Shown piece by piece: positions 20,910 through 30,714 of a stretch of 64,000 nt of DNA (position 1 is the stretch's first letter; the number at the start of each line of letters is the position of its first letter). Source of the stretch: Ancylobacter aquaticus (lineage in GTDB: Bacteria; Pseudomonadota; Alphaproteobacteria; Rhizobiales; Xanthobacteraceae); NCBI RefSeq assembly GCF_004339465.1, contig NZ_SMFY01000001.1, positions 1,736,001 through 1,800,000 of the forward strand. The letters run 5' to 3'. Below the pieces are notes generated by a model. It worked only from the letters and a program-made list of their open reading frames with translations, ran no database searches and was not told where the DNA came from. Made by a program: the position numbers and the translations under genes.

Positions 20910-21563
20910 TCAGTTCGCGGTGTCGTCGGGGTGCCCGGATTTCGACGGGCGGCGGGGGAATATCCGGTACACGGTGGCCGGGGAGACGCCGAGCGCCCGC
21001 GCTACCTCCGGAACGGCATTGCCGTTCGCCAGCAACCGATGGGCCTTGGCGATATCCTTGTTGGAGAGCGATTGCGGCCGGCCTCGCCGCCGCGGGCCGG
21101 TGGACGAGGCCGCAGGCGCCGGGCCGGGCTCGGTCAACTGGACCAGCGCGCGGCAGGCGAAGGCCAGCGCTTCGCCCGAGGGAATCATCATGTCCATCGG
21201 CATGCCGCCCAGCCGGATCGTCACGCCCTTCTGGCTGAGGGACGCCACGATGCGGACGACCGCTTCGACATCGGCACCGAGATGGCCGAGCGCCGGTACC
21301 GTCAGCACATCGCCGAGGCGCGAAAAATCCAGCGCCGCCCGCAGGCCGGGCCGGTCGACCCGCCGATCGTCGTCAATATCGGTAAAGACATGCTCGCAAC
21401 CGAGCGCCCGCAGCGCCGCGGCCTCGGGTGGTTCCGGCTCGGCCCGCGCGGGCGCGCCGCCATTGGAAGCCAGCAGATCGCCCGCCGGGAGAAAGGTGGG
21501 ACCGGACACGGCGCTGCCGTTCGTCCGGCCATCGGATTCGACGAGACAATAACCAATGAGCAT
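20910..21563 (-). CDS. Serine-recombinase (resolvase/invertase)-like protein with lost catalytic residues
   Basis: A 217-residue protein that follows the resolvase/invertase plan: MLIGYCLVES at the N-terminus, ALRALGCEHVFTDI, RPGLRAALDFSRLGDVLTV, then a C-terminal GRPQSLSNKDIAKAHRLL-VPEVARALGVSPATVYRIFP helix-turn-helix. The usual Y-A-R-V-S-T has become Y-C-L-V-E-S, so the Arg and the Ser nucleophile position are changed. The K-x-D-R-L-x-R catalytic segment has become PALGHLGAD. The conserved E-helix linker is also not recognisable. It probably no longer recombines DNA but may still bind it. GGGGA precedes the ATG. It is divergent from the giant autotransporter. Confidence 0.8.
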   Translation of the reverse strand: MLIGYCLVESDGRTNGSAVSGPTFLPAGDLLASNGGAPARAEPEPPEAAALRALGCEHVFTDIDDDRRVDRPGLRAALDFSRLGDVLTVPALGHLGADVEAVVRIVASLSQKGVTIRLGGMPMDMMIPSGEALAFACRALVQLTEPGPAPAASSTGPRRRGRPQSLSNKDIAKAHRLLANGNAVPEVARALGVSPATVYRIFPRRPSKSGHPDDTAN

Positions 21564-21989
21564 ATTTCCCCGCAGGCCGGGCACCCCCCGCAAAAAGGAT
21601 GTTCGATCAGAACCGCTCCAACCGCCTCCGGCCTTCCCCTTATTAGTAGCAAAAATAGCACACGCTGTGAGAACCGCCATGGCGTTGAGCTTCAAATCTA
21701 CGGAGGTAACATTCTGGCGATAATTCTGAGAAATCCGTTGTGCCAAAAACGCAATTAATAAAACATTGAAAATCCACGTATCTTCATTGCATGCCCCTCT
21801 TTCGGCGTTTGCATATGTTTTTTTGGAGGCATTTTAGCAACTTTGCTGCGGCACCCGGGTGGTCTTGCGACCCCTGATCCGCCCGGACTAGGGTGCCGTC
21901 GAATCGAAGAGTCGGGGCATGCGGGTGCCGGCGGATTCGAAAGAGCGGCGCAGGTCCGCTCGGTGAATTGTAGGGATCGGGGGCATTTG
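21564..21989. promoter_or_regulatory. AT-richer divergent intergenic region between recombinase-like gene and autotransporter
   Basis: A 426-base gap between two divergent starts. Positions about 21640-21840 are clearly more AT-rich than the rest of the window (runs such as caattaataaaacattga and catatgttttttt), which suits promoters for both genes. No exact promoter, inverted repeat or recombination site could be fixed by eye. Confidence 0.45.
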
Positions 21990-24900
21990 ATGTCTAAGAA
22001 GTTTGCCAACGCGCGCCGGGGTGCCGGCAAGGCGAAGATCGTTATCAGGCGGAAAGCCAAAGCGCCGGCCCCCGTGGCCGTCGATCACAGCAAGGTCGCC
22101 CTGTTCGGGTCGGTGTCATCCCTTGCGCTGGGCGTCTTCGTCGCCACGCTTGCGGTGTCGGCCCTTCCCCAGCAGGCGGGTGCAACGGACTGCTTTGGCA
22201 ACGGCACGACCAATATCTTCTGCGACACGAGTGGCCCCGGCGGTTGGGGTACCAACATCGAGGGTACCGGCGGCGCGGACTCGATCAACGTGGTCGGCGG
22301 ATCGTACGGCTACGACGCCCTGTACAACCCGACGCCGATCGTACTCGAGGGCCTGGGTGGCAACGACGTCATCAACATCGGCGCGGACAACGTGTCGCCC
22401 AACGTTGGCAACGTCCAGTTCAACGGTTCGGTGGACGGTGGCTCGGGCGACGACACGATCACGATCGGCAGCTCCAACAGCTCGACCTCTTACTGGGTGG
22501 CAATCCAGGAAAATGTGAGCGGTGGCCGCGGCGATGATACGATCAACCTGAACGCCATTTACGGTGACACGGAAGTCACCGGCTATGTGGACGGCGGCCG
22601 GGGCGATGACAGCATTGTCGGCACTGCCTCGGGTAGCGGCAATGTCCTGACCTTCGGCGACGACATTCGTGGTGGGACCGGCGACGATTACATCCGCCTC
22701 TCCGCTACCGATGATGGAGCAGTCAGCTTTACGGATATCGAGGGCAACGGCGGCTTCCCGAGCTGGTTCTCGAGCGATGACGACACGATCATCCTCACCG
22801 CGACCGATGGCGGCGACATCTCCGGCGACGACATCCGCAGCGGCCAGGGCGACGATTTCATCGGCCTGTTCGCCACGAGCCGTGGCGACATCACGGTTGA
22901 CGACATCGACGGCGGGTCGGGAGACGATGCGATCGTCCTCGGAGCCTTCGGCTTCCGCAGCGACGTGCGGGCCGACGACGTCGACGGCGGCTCCGGCGAC
23001 GACTTCATCGCCGTGGTCAGCGGCTTCGGCGGCGAGACCCGCGTGGACGACATCGACGGCGGCCGTGGCGACGACGCCATTCTGGTCGGCAACCTGTTCG
23101 GCGGCTACACGCGCGCCGACGACATCGACGGCGGTTCGGGCGACGATTTCATCGGCGTGGTCAGCCTTGTCGGTGGAATGACCCGTGTTGACGACGTCGA
23201 CGGCGGCTCCGGCGACGACGCCATCGTGCTGGCGGCGATCGGTCCCGGCTCGGATGTGCGCGCCGACGACATCGACGGCGGCTGGGGCAATGACTTCATC
23301 CTCGTCGGCAACGCGCTGGGCGGCGAAACGCGCGTCGACGACATCGACGGCGGCGCCGGGAATGACTTCATCGGCGTGGTCAGCGTTCTCGGCGGCGAGA
23401 CCCGCGTCGACGACATCGACGGCGGCTGGGGGAACGACGCCATTGTGCTGGCGGCGATCGGGCCCGGCGCGGATGTGCGTGCGGACGACATCGACGGTGG
23501 CCGGGGCAACGACCTCATCCTCGTCGGCAATGCGCTGGGCGGCGAAACCCGCGTCGACGATATCGACGGGGGCGACGGCAACGACTTCATCGGCGTGTTC
23601 AGCCTCTTCGGTGGCGAGACCCGCGTCGATGACATTGAAGGCGGCGACGGCAATGACCTCATCGTCCTCGGTGCGGCGTTCGGCGGCGATGTCCGTGCGG
23701 ACGACGTCAGCGGCAATGACGGCAACGACCTGATCGTCCTCGGCGCGGCGTTCGGCGGCGATGTGCGCGCGGACGACATTTCGGGCGGTTCGGGTGACGA
23801 CGCGATCGTTCTCGCGGCGGCTGGTCGCTGGAGCGACGTGAGCGTCGACGACGTCTCCGGCGGTTCCGGCGACGACTTCATCGGCGTGTTCGCGACCGAA
23901 GGCGGCGAAGTGCGCTTCGACGACATTTCGGGCGATGGCAGCTGGTTCTCCAGCGGCGATGACGTGATCGTCCTTGCGGCGTCGGAAGGCGGCGAAATCC
24001 GTGGCGACGACATTGACGGCGACGGTGGCGACGACTTCATCGGCCTGTTCGCCTCCGAAGGTGGCGACGTCCGCGTCGACGACATTTCGGGCGGCTTCGG
24101 CGACGACACGATCATCCTTGCGGCCACCGACCGTCGCAGTGATGTGAGCGCCGACGACATCTCGGGCGGCTTCGGTGATGACTTCATCGGCCTCTTCGCT
24201 TCCGAGGGCGGCGAAGTGCGCTACGGCGCCAACACCATCTCCGGCGGTTTTGGCGATGACGTCATCGGCCTGCTGGCGACGCGGGGCGGCGAGATCACCG
24301 GCGGCGACATCGACGGCGGCTTCGGCGAGGACGAGATCACGCTGACCGCCACCCGTGGCGGCGAGATCCGTGTCGACGACATCTCCGGTGGCGATGGCGA
24401 CGACACGATCGCCCTGAACGCGAACCGTGGCGGCGAAATCCGCTTCGACGACATCTCGGGCGACGGCAGCTGGTTCACCAGCGGCGACGACCGGATCGTC
24501 CTTGCGGCGTCGGAAGGCGGCGAAATCCGCGGCGAAGATATCGACGGCGGCCGTGGCGACGACTTCATCGGCCTGTTCGCCTCCGAAGGTGGCGACATAA
24601 GTGTCGAAGACATCGACGGCGGCTTCGGCGACGACACCATCCTCCTTTCGGCGACCGACCGTCGCAGCGACGTCCGTGCCGACGACATCTCCGGCGGCTT
24701 CGGTGAGGACTTCATCGGCCTCTTCGCTTCCGAGGGCGGCGAAGTGCGCGTCGAGGATATTTCGGGTGGCTTTGGCGACGACGAAATCGCCCTGCGGGCG
24801 ACGCGTGGTGGCGAGATCCGCGGCGAGGACATCGACGGAGGCTTCGGTGAGGACGAGATCACGCTGACCGCCACCCGTGGCGGCGAGGTCCGTGTCGACG

Positions 24901-27900
24901 ACATCTCCGGTGGCGATGGCGACGACGAGATTCGCCTGTCGGCGTCGAGGGGCGGCGAAATCCGCTTCGACGACATCTCCGGCGACGGCAGCTGGTTCAC
25001 CAGCGGCGATGACGTGATCGTCTTGACGGCGTCGGAAGGCGGCGAGATCCGCGGCGACGATATCGACGGCGGCCGTGGCGACGACTTCATCGGCCTGTTC
25101 GCCTCCGAAGGTGGCGACGTTCGCGTCGACGACATTTCGGGCGGCTTCGGCGACGACACGATCCTCCTTGCGGCCACCGACCGTCGCAGCGATGTGAGCG
25201 CCGACGACATTTCGGGCGGCTTCGGTGATGACTTCATCGGCCTCTTTGCTTCCGAGGGCGGCGAAGTGCGCTACGGCGCCAACACCATCTCCGGCGGCTT
25301 TGGCGATGACGTCATCGGCCTGCTGGCGACGCGGGGTGGCGAGATCACCGGCGGCGACATCGACGGCGGCTTCGGCGAAGACACGATCGGCCTGGTCGCC
25401 ACCCGTGGCGGCGAAATCCGCGTCGACGACATCTCCGGTGGCGATGGCGACGACACGATCGCCCTGATCGCGAACCGTGGCGGCGAAATCCGCTTCGACG
25501 ACATCTCGGGTGACGGTAGCTGGTTCACCAGCGGCGACGACCGGATCGTCCTGGCGGCGTCGGAAGGCGGCGAGATCCGCGGCGAAGATATCGACGGCGA
25601 CCGTGGCGATGACTTCATCGGCCTGATTGCCTCCGAAGGTGGCGACATAAGTGTCGAAGACATCGACGGCGGCTTCGGCGACGACGCGATCATCCTTGCG
25701 GCAACCGATCGCCGTAGCGACGTCAGCGCCGACGACATCTCGGGCGGCTTCGGCGACGACTTCATCGGCCTCTTCGCTTCCGAGCGGGGCGAAGTGCGTT
25801 TCGACAGCATCTCCGGCGGCTTTGGCGATGACGTCATCGGCCTGCTGGCGACGCGGGGCGGCGAGATCACCGGCGGCGACATCTCCGGCAGCTTCGGCGA
25901 CGACGCAATCGGCCTGATTGCTACCCGTGGCGGCGAAATCCGCGTCGACGACATCTCCGGCGGCGATGGCGACGACACGATTGCCCTGATCGCCAACCGT
26001 GGCGGCGAAATCCGCTTCGACGACATCTCGGGTGACGGTAGCTGGTTCACCAGCGGCGACGACGCGATCATCCTGGCGGCATCGGAAGGCGGCGAAATCC
26101 GCGGCGAAGATATCGACGGCGACCGTGGCGACGACTTCATCGGCCTGATTGCCTCCGAAGGTGGCGATATCCGTGTCGAAGACATCGACGGCGGGTCAGG
26201 TGAAGACACGATCATCCTTGCGGCGATCGACCGTCGCAGCGACATCCGTGCCGAAGACGTCGACGGCGGCTCCGGCGATGACCGGATCGTCCTCTTCGCC
26301 GATGGCGGCGAGATCGCGATTGACGATATCGATGGCGGCTCGGGCGATGACACCATCGTCGTCGCCGCTACCGATGCGCGGCGGACCGATATCTCCCTCG
26401 ACAACATCCGCGGCGGCAGCGGCGATGATCTGGTCGTGCTGTCGGGCCTCGACAACATGAACTCGAACTTCTCCATCGACGGCGAAATCGATGGCGGCCG
26501 CGGCTTCGATACGCTGGTGGTCACCAATGAGAGCGCACTTGAACTCGATGACGTCGAGCGTTTCCAGGAACTGATCGTCAACGACGGGTCTTATCTCGAC
26601 CTCACCCAGCGCTGGGTGAACTTCAACGGCAACAGCGGCAAGGACGGTTTCGTCGGGGTCGACTCGACCTCCTACCTCCGCCTCTCGAACACCGACGCCG
26701 ATCTCGACACCGGAACCTTCGTGCTTGAAGGCTCTGGGGGCGAGGATGGCTATCGGTCGATCTACACGGGCGTCGCCGCTGGCAATCTGTCCGCCACGGG
26801 CGGCGTGCTCGATGTGGCCGGTGACTCGGTCAATGGCGTGCACGACACCCGGATCGAGCTCTACGACACCGAGGGCAGCGAGCCGGACGAGTTTCTGCCC
26901 GACGCGACCTTCATCAACCAGGGCACCATCGCCCTGCACAATGGCATCGACGACATTGCCGGCGACCGTCTGACGATCAATGGCGACTATATCGGTGGTG
27001 GCAACCTGCTGATCGATACCTACCTCTATGACTCCGCGAGCGTGAGCGACGTTCTGGTCATCAATGGAAATGTCGCGGCCGAAAACACGACCACGGTCTA
27101 CGTCAACAACACCAATCCGGGTCAGGGTCTCTACACCGGCACCACGCTCGGCTCGGGCATCAAGGTGGTCGACGTGTCCGAGGGCAGCGAATCGCCCGAC
27201 GACGCCTTCCAGCTCGCGCGCAACACCATCAGTGGCGAGCGCGAAGTGATGGGCGGTGCCTTCTCGTACCGCCTGTTCCAGGACGCTTCCGACGGCGGTC
27301 TCGCCGATGGCGGCAGCGGCGGCGACTGGTACCTGCGCGCGGGCTATACCGCCCAGGCGACCGGCTATGCGACGGCGCCTTCCGCCATGCAGCGCCACTT
27401 CTATGCCGGCCTCGACACGCTGCATAAGCGGCTTGGTGAGATCCGCCAGCAGGATCAGCTTGAGGGCCGCAACGCCGATATGGCGCAGTCCGTCGAGAAG
27501 GCCCCGACCTATCAGCCGGTGCCGGCACCTCGGTTCCAGATGTGGGGCCGCGGCGGCGGCTCTGACCTGAGCTATGATGTCAGCAACGGGTGGGACTTCT
27601 CGCAGCAGACCTGGGGCCTGCAGGCCGGCGGCGACTATACGTTCGACTATAATGACTGGCGCATCAGCGCCGGCGCCTTCGGCGGCTATGGCTGGTCGGA
27701 TGTCGACGTGGATGGCAACTGGTCGTCCTGGGGTGGAAACTCCAGCATGGAGATCAATGGCTGGAATGCGGGTGTCTACGCCACGATCCGTCAGGTCGGC
27801 CTGGTGGCGGGCGCCGGCTTCTACACCGACATCGTCGGCAAGGTGGACGTGCTCGATCTCGACATAGCTTCCAGCAGCACGGTCACGGCGAAGACCGACG

Positions 27901-28346
27901 CGACAGTCTGGGGTGGCTCGCTCGAGATGGGCTATGGCTTCGAACTGTCGAACGGGTGGGTGCTCCAGCCGCAGGCCCAACTCGCCTATGTCAGCGCGAA
28001 CCAGGACTCCTACTACGACTCGATCGGAACCTACATCTCGCCCGGTGACGCCGAATCGCTGATCGGCCGCCTCGGCCTGCAGGTCCAGTCGACCTTCGTG
28101 ATGTCGACCGGCCAGACGATTACGCCCCACGCGATCTTCAACATCAACTCCGAGTTCCTCGGAGACAACAAGACCAACGTTGCGGGCACCGTGCTCACCA
28201 GCGACATCAACGGCACCTGGTACAATGCGGGCATTGGCTTCACGGCCGACCTCAATGGCAGTATCGCGCTGTTCGGTACCGGCGAATACAACTTCGGCGA
28301 TGTCGAGGGTTGGGCTGGCCAGGGTGGCATCAAGTACCGCTGGTAA
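21990..28346 (+). CDS. Giant autotransporter with RTX-like 24-residue repeats
   Basis: A 2,118-residue type V secreted protein. An extended basic signal region runs to about residue 66 (IRRKAKAPAPV...SLALGVFVATLAVSALPQQAGA). From about residue 147 to 1500 the passenger consists of around 55 repeats of 24-26 residues with consensus GGxGDDxIxLxAxxGGE[IV]RxDDI[DS]. Each contains one RTX-like nonapeptide (GGxGxDxUx). A non-repeat stalk of about 300 residues follows, then a beta-barrel from roughly residue 1850 to the end. It closes with aromatic Trp (KYRW), as the barrel assembly machinery requires. It is probably a calcium-binding beta-helix adhesin or surface fibre. The ATG was chosen for the signal sequence. 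A terminator follows. Confidence 0.9.
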   Translation: MSKKFANARRGAGKAKIVIRRKAKAPAPVAVDHSKVALFGSVSSLALGVFVATLAVSALPQQAGATDCFGNGTTNIFCDTSGPGGWGTNIEGTGGADSINVVGGSYGYDALYNPTPIVLEGLGGNDVINIGADNVSPNVGNVQFNGSVDGGSGDDTITIGSSNSSTSYWVAIQENVSGGRGDDTINLNAIYGDTEVTGYVDGGRGDDSIVGTASGSGNVLTFGDDIRGGTGDDYIRLSATDDGAVSFTDIEGNGGFPSWFSSDDDTIILTATDGGDISGDDIRSGQGDDFIGLFATSRGDITVDDIDGGSGDDAIVLGAFGFRSDVRADDVDGGSGDDFIAVVSGFGGETRVDDIDGGRGDDAILVGNLFGGYTRADDIDGGSGDDFIGVVSLVGGMTRVDDVDGGSGDDAIVLAAIGPGSDVRADDIDGGWGNDFILVGNALGGETRVDDIDGGAGNDFIGVVSVLGGETRVDDIDGGWGNDAIVLAAIGPGADVRADDIDGGRGNDLILVGNALGGETRVDDIDGGDGNDFIGVFSLFGGETRVDDIEGGDGNDLIVLGAAFGGDVRADDVSGNDGNDLIVLGAAFGGDVRADDISGGSGDDAIVLAAAGRWSDVSVDDVSGGSGDDFIGVFATEGGEVRFDDISGDGSWFSSGDDVIVLAASEGGEIRGDDIDGDGGDDFIGLFASEGGDVRVDDISGGFGDDTIILAATDRRSDVSADDISGGFGDDFIGLFASEGGEVRYGANTISGGFGDDVIGLLATRGGEITGGDIDGGFGEDEITLTATRGGEIRVDDISGGDGDDTIALNANRGGEIRFDDISGDGSWFTSGDDRIVLAASEGGEIRGEDIDGGRGDDFIGLFASEGGDISVEDIDGGFGDDTILLSATDRRSDVRADDISGGFGEDFIGLFASEGGEVRVEDISGGFGDDEIALRATRGGEIRGEDIDGGFGEDEITLTATRGGEVRVDDISGGDGDDEIRLSASRGGEIRFDDISGDGSWFTSGDDVIVLTASEGGEIRGDDIDGGRGDDFIGLFASEGGDVRVDDISGGFGDDTILLAATDRRSDVSADDISGGFGDDFIGLFASEGGEVRYGANTISGGFGDDVIGLLATRGGEITGGDIDGGFGEDTIGLVATRGGEIRVDDISGGDGDDTIALIANRGGEIRFDDISGDGSWFTSGDDRIVLAASEGGEIRGEDIDGDRGDDFIGLIASEGGDISVEDIDGGFGDDAIILAATDRRSDVSADDISGGFGDDFIGLFASERGEVRFDSISGGFGDDVIGLLATRGGEITGGDISGSFGDDAIGLIATRGGEIRVDDISGGDGDDTIALIANRGGEIRFDDISGDGSWFTSGDDAIILAASEGGEIRGEDIDGDRGDDFIGLIASEGGDIRVEDIDGGSGEDTIILAAIDRRSDIRAEDVDGGSGDDRIVLFADGGEIAIDDIDGGSGDDTIVVAATDARRTDISLDNIRGGSGDDLVVLSGLDNMNSNFSIDGEIDGGRGFDTLVVTNESALELDDVERFQELIVNDGSYLDLTQRWVNFNGNSGKDGFVGVDSTSYLRLSNTDADLDTGTFVLEGSGGEDGYRSIYTGVAAGNLSATGGVLDVAGDSVNGVHDTRIELYDTEGSEPDEFLPDATFINQGTIALHNGIDDIAGDRLTINGDYIGGGNLLIDTYLYDSASVSDVLVINGNVAAENTTTVYVNNTNPGQGLYTGTTLGSGIKVVDVSEGSESPDDAFQLARNTISGEREVMGGAFSYRLFQDASDGGLADGGSGGDWYLRAGYTAQATGYATAPSAMQRHFYAGLDTLHKRLGEIRQQDQLEGRNADMAQSVEKAPTYQPVPAPRFQMWGRGGGSDLSYDVSNGWDFSQQTWGLQAGGDYTFDYNDWRISAGAFGGYGWSDVDVDGNWSSWGGNSSMEINGWNAGVYATIRQVGLVAGAGFYTDIVGKVDVLDLDIASSSTVTAKTDATVWGGSLEMGYGFELSNGWVLQPQAQLAYVSANQDSYYDSIGTYISPGDAESLIGRLGLQVQSTFVMSTGQTITPHAIFNINSEFLGDNKTNVAGTVLTSDINGTWYNAGIGFTADLNGSIALFGTGEYNFGDVEGWAGQGGIKYRW
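23940..26562 (+). repeat. Higher-order tandem repeat within the autotransporter gene (522/528-bp units, 1,050-bp dimer)
   Basis: The marker agctggttc (encoding part of GDGSWF) recurs at 23940, 24468, 24990, 25518 and 26040. The spacings are 528, 522, 528 and 522, so units alternate and the two-unit period is exactly 1,050 bases. The longer units carry a YGANTIS insert (at 24222 and 25272). First and third units differ at roughly ten of 176 residues. The last unit, after 26040, is partial. Confidence 0.85.
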
Positions 28347-28410
28347 GCTTCAGTGGACGGCACGCGGCCCCGGTCGCGTGCTGACAGGATGACGCCTGCA
28401 AAATAAGAAT

Positions 28411-28444
28411 GGGCCGACCCTCGTGGTCGGCCTATTGCTTTTTT
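28411..28444 (+). terminator. Rho-independent terminator after the autotransporter
   Basis: Stem ggccgacc / ggtcggcc (28412-28419 with 28425-28432), loop ctcgt, then tattgctttttt. It lies 65 bases after the autotransporter stop codon. Confidence 0.82.
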
Positions 28445-28666
28445 GAGAGGGCATTCGCGGCCGCGCGGCCAGGGGCATCTTTCCGCCCGGGACGCGGGGC
28501 GCCAGGCGCGGATGAGCCGATCGGCACGGCGATCGCGATCTCGCTCGACGCCCCTCGCCATGTGCGCCGCGCAGTGGCACAAACAGAACAATGATTCTCG
28601 CCCCGTGGCGCCTGTCGACAACGCAGACCAGCGGTCGACAGCCCGGGACATTCGCCGGAGGACATC

Positions 28667-29206
28667 ATGCACACATTCGCCAATCGGGCTGCCGCACTGC
28701 TGCTGGCGCCCTGCCTTCTGGCCGGCATTCCCGCCGCCCTAGCGCAGACGGCGCCGGCCGAAAGCAAGGCCCCGGTCCGTACCGAAACCACCACTTATGA
28801 CAACTGGATCGTGACCTGCCGCGCCGGTGTCGAGAAGGGCGCCAAGAAAACCTGCGTCGCCACGATGAAGGTGACGGAGGCCAAGTCCAAGAAGAACGTG
28901 CTGCTCTGGCAGGTCGGCCAGGACAAGGCGGGCGTGCCCACCTACCTGATCCGTACCCCGCTCGGCGTGCGGCTGAAGGATGGCGTGCAGATCATCATCG
29001 GCAAGGGCAAGCCGCGCAAGATCGACTTCGCCTCGTGCAGCCGCGGCGGCTGCGAAGCCATCGGGCCGTTCGAGGATGCCTTCGGCAAGGAATTGCTGAC
29101 CGCCAAGGAAGTGGTGGCGAGCTTCGTCCTCGCCAATGGCCAGACCGTGAATGTCACCCTGCCGATCACGGGCATCGCACAGGCGCTGCCGGCGCTGAAG
29201 GGGTAA
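28667..29206 (+). CDS. Invasion-associated locus B (IalB) family exported protein
   Basis: A 179-residue periplasmic protein with a signal peptide (residues 1-26, ending AALA). The mature part has YDNWIVTCRAG, then KKTCVATMKV, LIRTPLGVRLKDGVQIII, FASCSRGGCEAIGPF and VNVTLPITGIAQALPAL, which follow the IalB family pattern with two probable disulfides (C-x-n-C pairs). IalB was first linked to erythrocyte entry by Bartonella, but homologues are common in free-living Rhizobiales with unknown function. GGAGG lies five bases before the ATG. It is preceded by the autotransporter terminator, so it has its own transcript. Confidence 0.85.
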   Translation: MHTFANRAAALLLAPCLLAGIPAALAQTAPAESKAPVRTETTTYDNWIVTCRAGVEKGAKKTCVATMKVTEAKSKKNVLLWQVGQDKAGVPTYLIRTPLGVRLKDGVQIIIGKGKPRKIDFASCSRGGCEAIGPFEDAFGKELLTAKEVVASFVLANGQTVNVTLPITGIAQALPALKG

Positions 29207-29250
29207 CCAGCCGCTTGCCGCGCTGACGTGCCCCGCCGTAACGCCCTCGG

Positions 29251-29281
29251 CGTGCGGCGTGCGGCGTGCGGCGTGCGGCGG
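29251..29281. repeat. Short tandem repeat, four copies of cgtgcgg
   Basis: Four perfect head-to-tail heptamers starting at 29251, followed by a partial cgg. It lies in the 344-base gap between the IalB-like gene and the Ppx gene (29207-29550), in which no other gene is seen. Confidence 0.8.
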
Positions 29282-29550
29282 GCGATCCGCCGCCGGCGCG
29301 GCAGCGAATCGGCTCGGTCTGCTGGCGCACAGCAAGAGATCGGCACCTGTGACGCATGCAGGGCAGGGGCGCCGCGCCTTGCCCTGCGCGTCTTTGCGCT
29401 GCGCCAAGCCCCGCTTCCCGCGCCGGGCTGCCATGAAGTCGATTGCGCCAGCGCTCGCGAATGTTACATTTCAACCGAGATGTTGAACAATGCGAGCCTG
29501 AGCCGCCTTTCGGGATGGCCGGGACGACGGCTTCGGCCGGGGAAACTGAA

Positions 29551-30714
29551 ATGGTCGACGAGACCCAGATGTGGGCCGGGGAGCGGGTGACGGAAACGTC
29601 GGCCGGCGACGGGCGGCCCGTTGCGCGCGAGCGCCATCGCCAGGGTGGTGGACCGTCCTTTGGCGGCTCGCCGGCCGGCGCGGCGGGGCGCGACCCGCGG
29701 TCGAATACGCGGCCGCGCAACAATGATCCCTGTTATGCCGCGCTGGACCTGGGTACCAATAATTGCCGCCTTCTCGTGGCCCGCCCCACCGGCAGCGGCT
29801 TTCGCGTTGTCGATGCCTTCTCGCGCATCGTTCGGCTGGGCGAGGGGCTGATCGGCTCCGGCCGGCTGGGCGAGGCGGCGATGGACCGCGCGGTCGAGGC
29901 GCTGAAGGTCTGTGCCTCCAAGATCGGTTCCCGCCACATCGTCGACCGCCGGCTGATCGCCACCGAAGCGTGCCGAACGGCGGTGAATGGCGCGGAGTTC
30001 ATCAGCCGGGTCGCGCGCGAGACCGGGCTCGAACTTGAGATCGTCGACAGGGAGACCGAGGCACGGCTGGCGGCTTCCGGCTGCACGCCGCTGGTCGATC
30101 CCACCTCTGACGGGGCCGTGTTGTTCGATATTGGCGGCGGCTCAACCGAAGTGGTCTGGCTCGACCGGCTGGAGACGCGCGACGGCGGCCCGCCGGCGGC
30201 GGTGATCCGCGCCTGGGTCTCGGTCCCGCTCGGCGTGGTGACGGTGGCCGAGCGCCATGGCGGCGTGAAGGTGACGCGCGACGATTTCGAGGCCATGGTC
30301 AACGAGTTCACCCCCCACCTCGCTGGCTTCGTGACGGCGGTAGGGCCGCATAATTGCGGCCGGCTGCATCTTCTCGGCACGTCGGGCACGGTGACGACGA
30401 TTGCCGGTGTGCATCTCGACCTGCCGCGCTATGACCGCTCGCAGGTTGATGGTACCTGGCTCGGTGCCGAACAGGTACGGGTGGTGGTCGACCGGCTGCT
30501 GGCCATGCCCTTCGCCGAGCGCGCCGCCAATCCCTGCATCGGGGTGGAGCGCGCGGATCTGGTGCTGGCCGGCTGTGCGATATTGGAATCGGTGCGCCGG
30601 GCTTTTCCGTGCGACCGTCTGCGCGTCGCCGATCGCGGCCTGCGGGAAGGAATTTTGGTGGAATTGATGCGTGCCGATGGTGTGTGGCGTCAGAGGGCTG
30701 GAGCCCCGGCGTGA
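29551..30714 (+). CDS. ppx: Ppx/GppA family phosphatase (exopolyphosphatase-like)
   Basis: A 387-residue cytoplasmic enzyme of the ASKHA superfamily. [15 protein letters not shown] is the first phosphate loop, [13 protein letters not shown] the middle segment, and [14 protein letters not shown] the second phosphate loop. [11 protein letters not shown] and [21 protein letters not shown] follow. It hydrolyses polyphosphate or guanosine pentaphosphate. About 55 N-terminal residues are polar and not conserved-looking. ATG 29551 follows a GGGGA site; upstream starts at 29515 or 29443 are possible. Its stop codon overlaps the rlmE start (GTGA), a pairing common in alphaproteobacteria. Confidence 0.9.
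   Translation: MVDETQMWAGERVTETSAGDGRPVARERHRQGGGPSFGGSPAGAAGRDPRSNTRPRNNDPCYAALDLGTNNCRLLVARPTGSGFRVVDAFSRIVRLGEGLIGSGRLGEAAMDRAVEALKVCASKIGSRHIVDRRLIATEACRTAVNGAEFISRVARETGLELEIVDRETEARLAASGCTPLVDPTSDGAVLFDIGGGSTEVVWLDRLETRDGGPPAAVIRAWVSVPLGVVTVAERHGGVKVTRDDFEAMVNEFTPHLAGFVTAVGPHNCGRLHLLGTSGTVTTIAGVHLDLPRYDRSQVDGTWLGAEQVRVVVDRLLAMPFAERAANPCIGVERADLVLAGCAILESVRRAFPCDRLRVADRGLREGILVELMRADGVWRQRAGAPA

Noticed and set aside
20910-21563. Active site-specific invertase switching the autotransporter
   Set aside because: Catalytic Arg, Ser and DRLGR residues are missing, and no inverted crossover sites were found around the promoter region.
22430-26490. Regular repeats suggesting a CRISPR array or non-coding satellite
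   Set aside because: Spacing of 72-78 bases keeps one reading frame throughout and encodes a consistent protein repeat with signal peptide and barrel; repeats are diverged, not identical with unique spacers.
23105-26581. Long open frames on the minus strand within the autotransporter (three of more than 300 codons)
   Set aside because: They encode monotonous Ser/Pro/Met-rich repeats, the mirror of the Gly/Asp-rich plus-strand repeats, and have no ribosome-binding sites.
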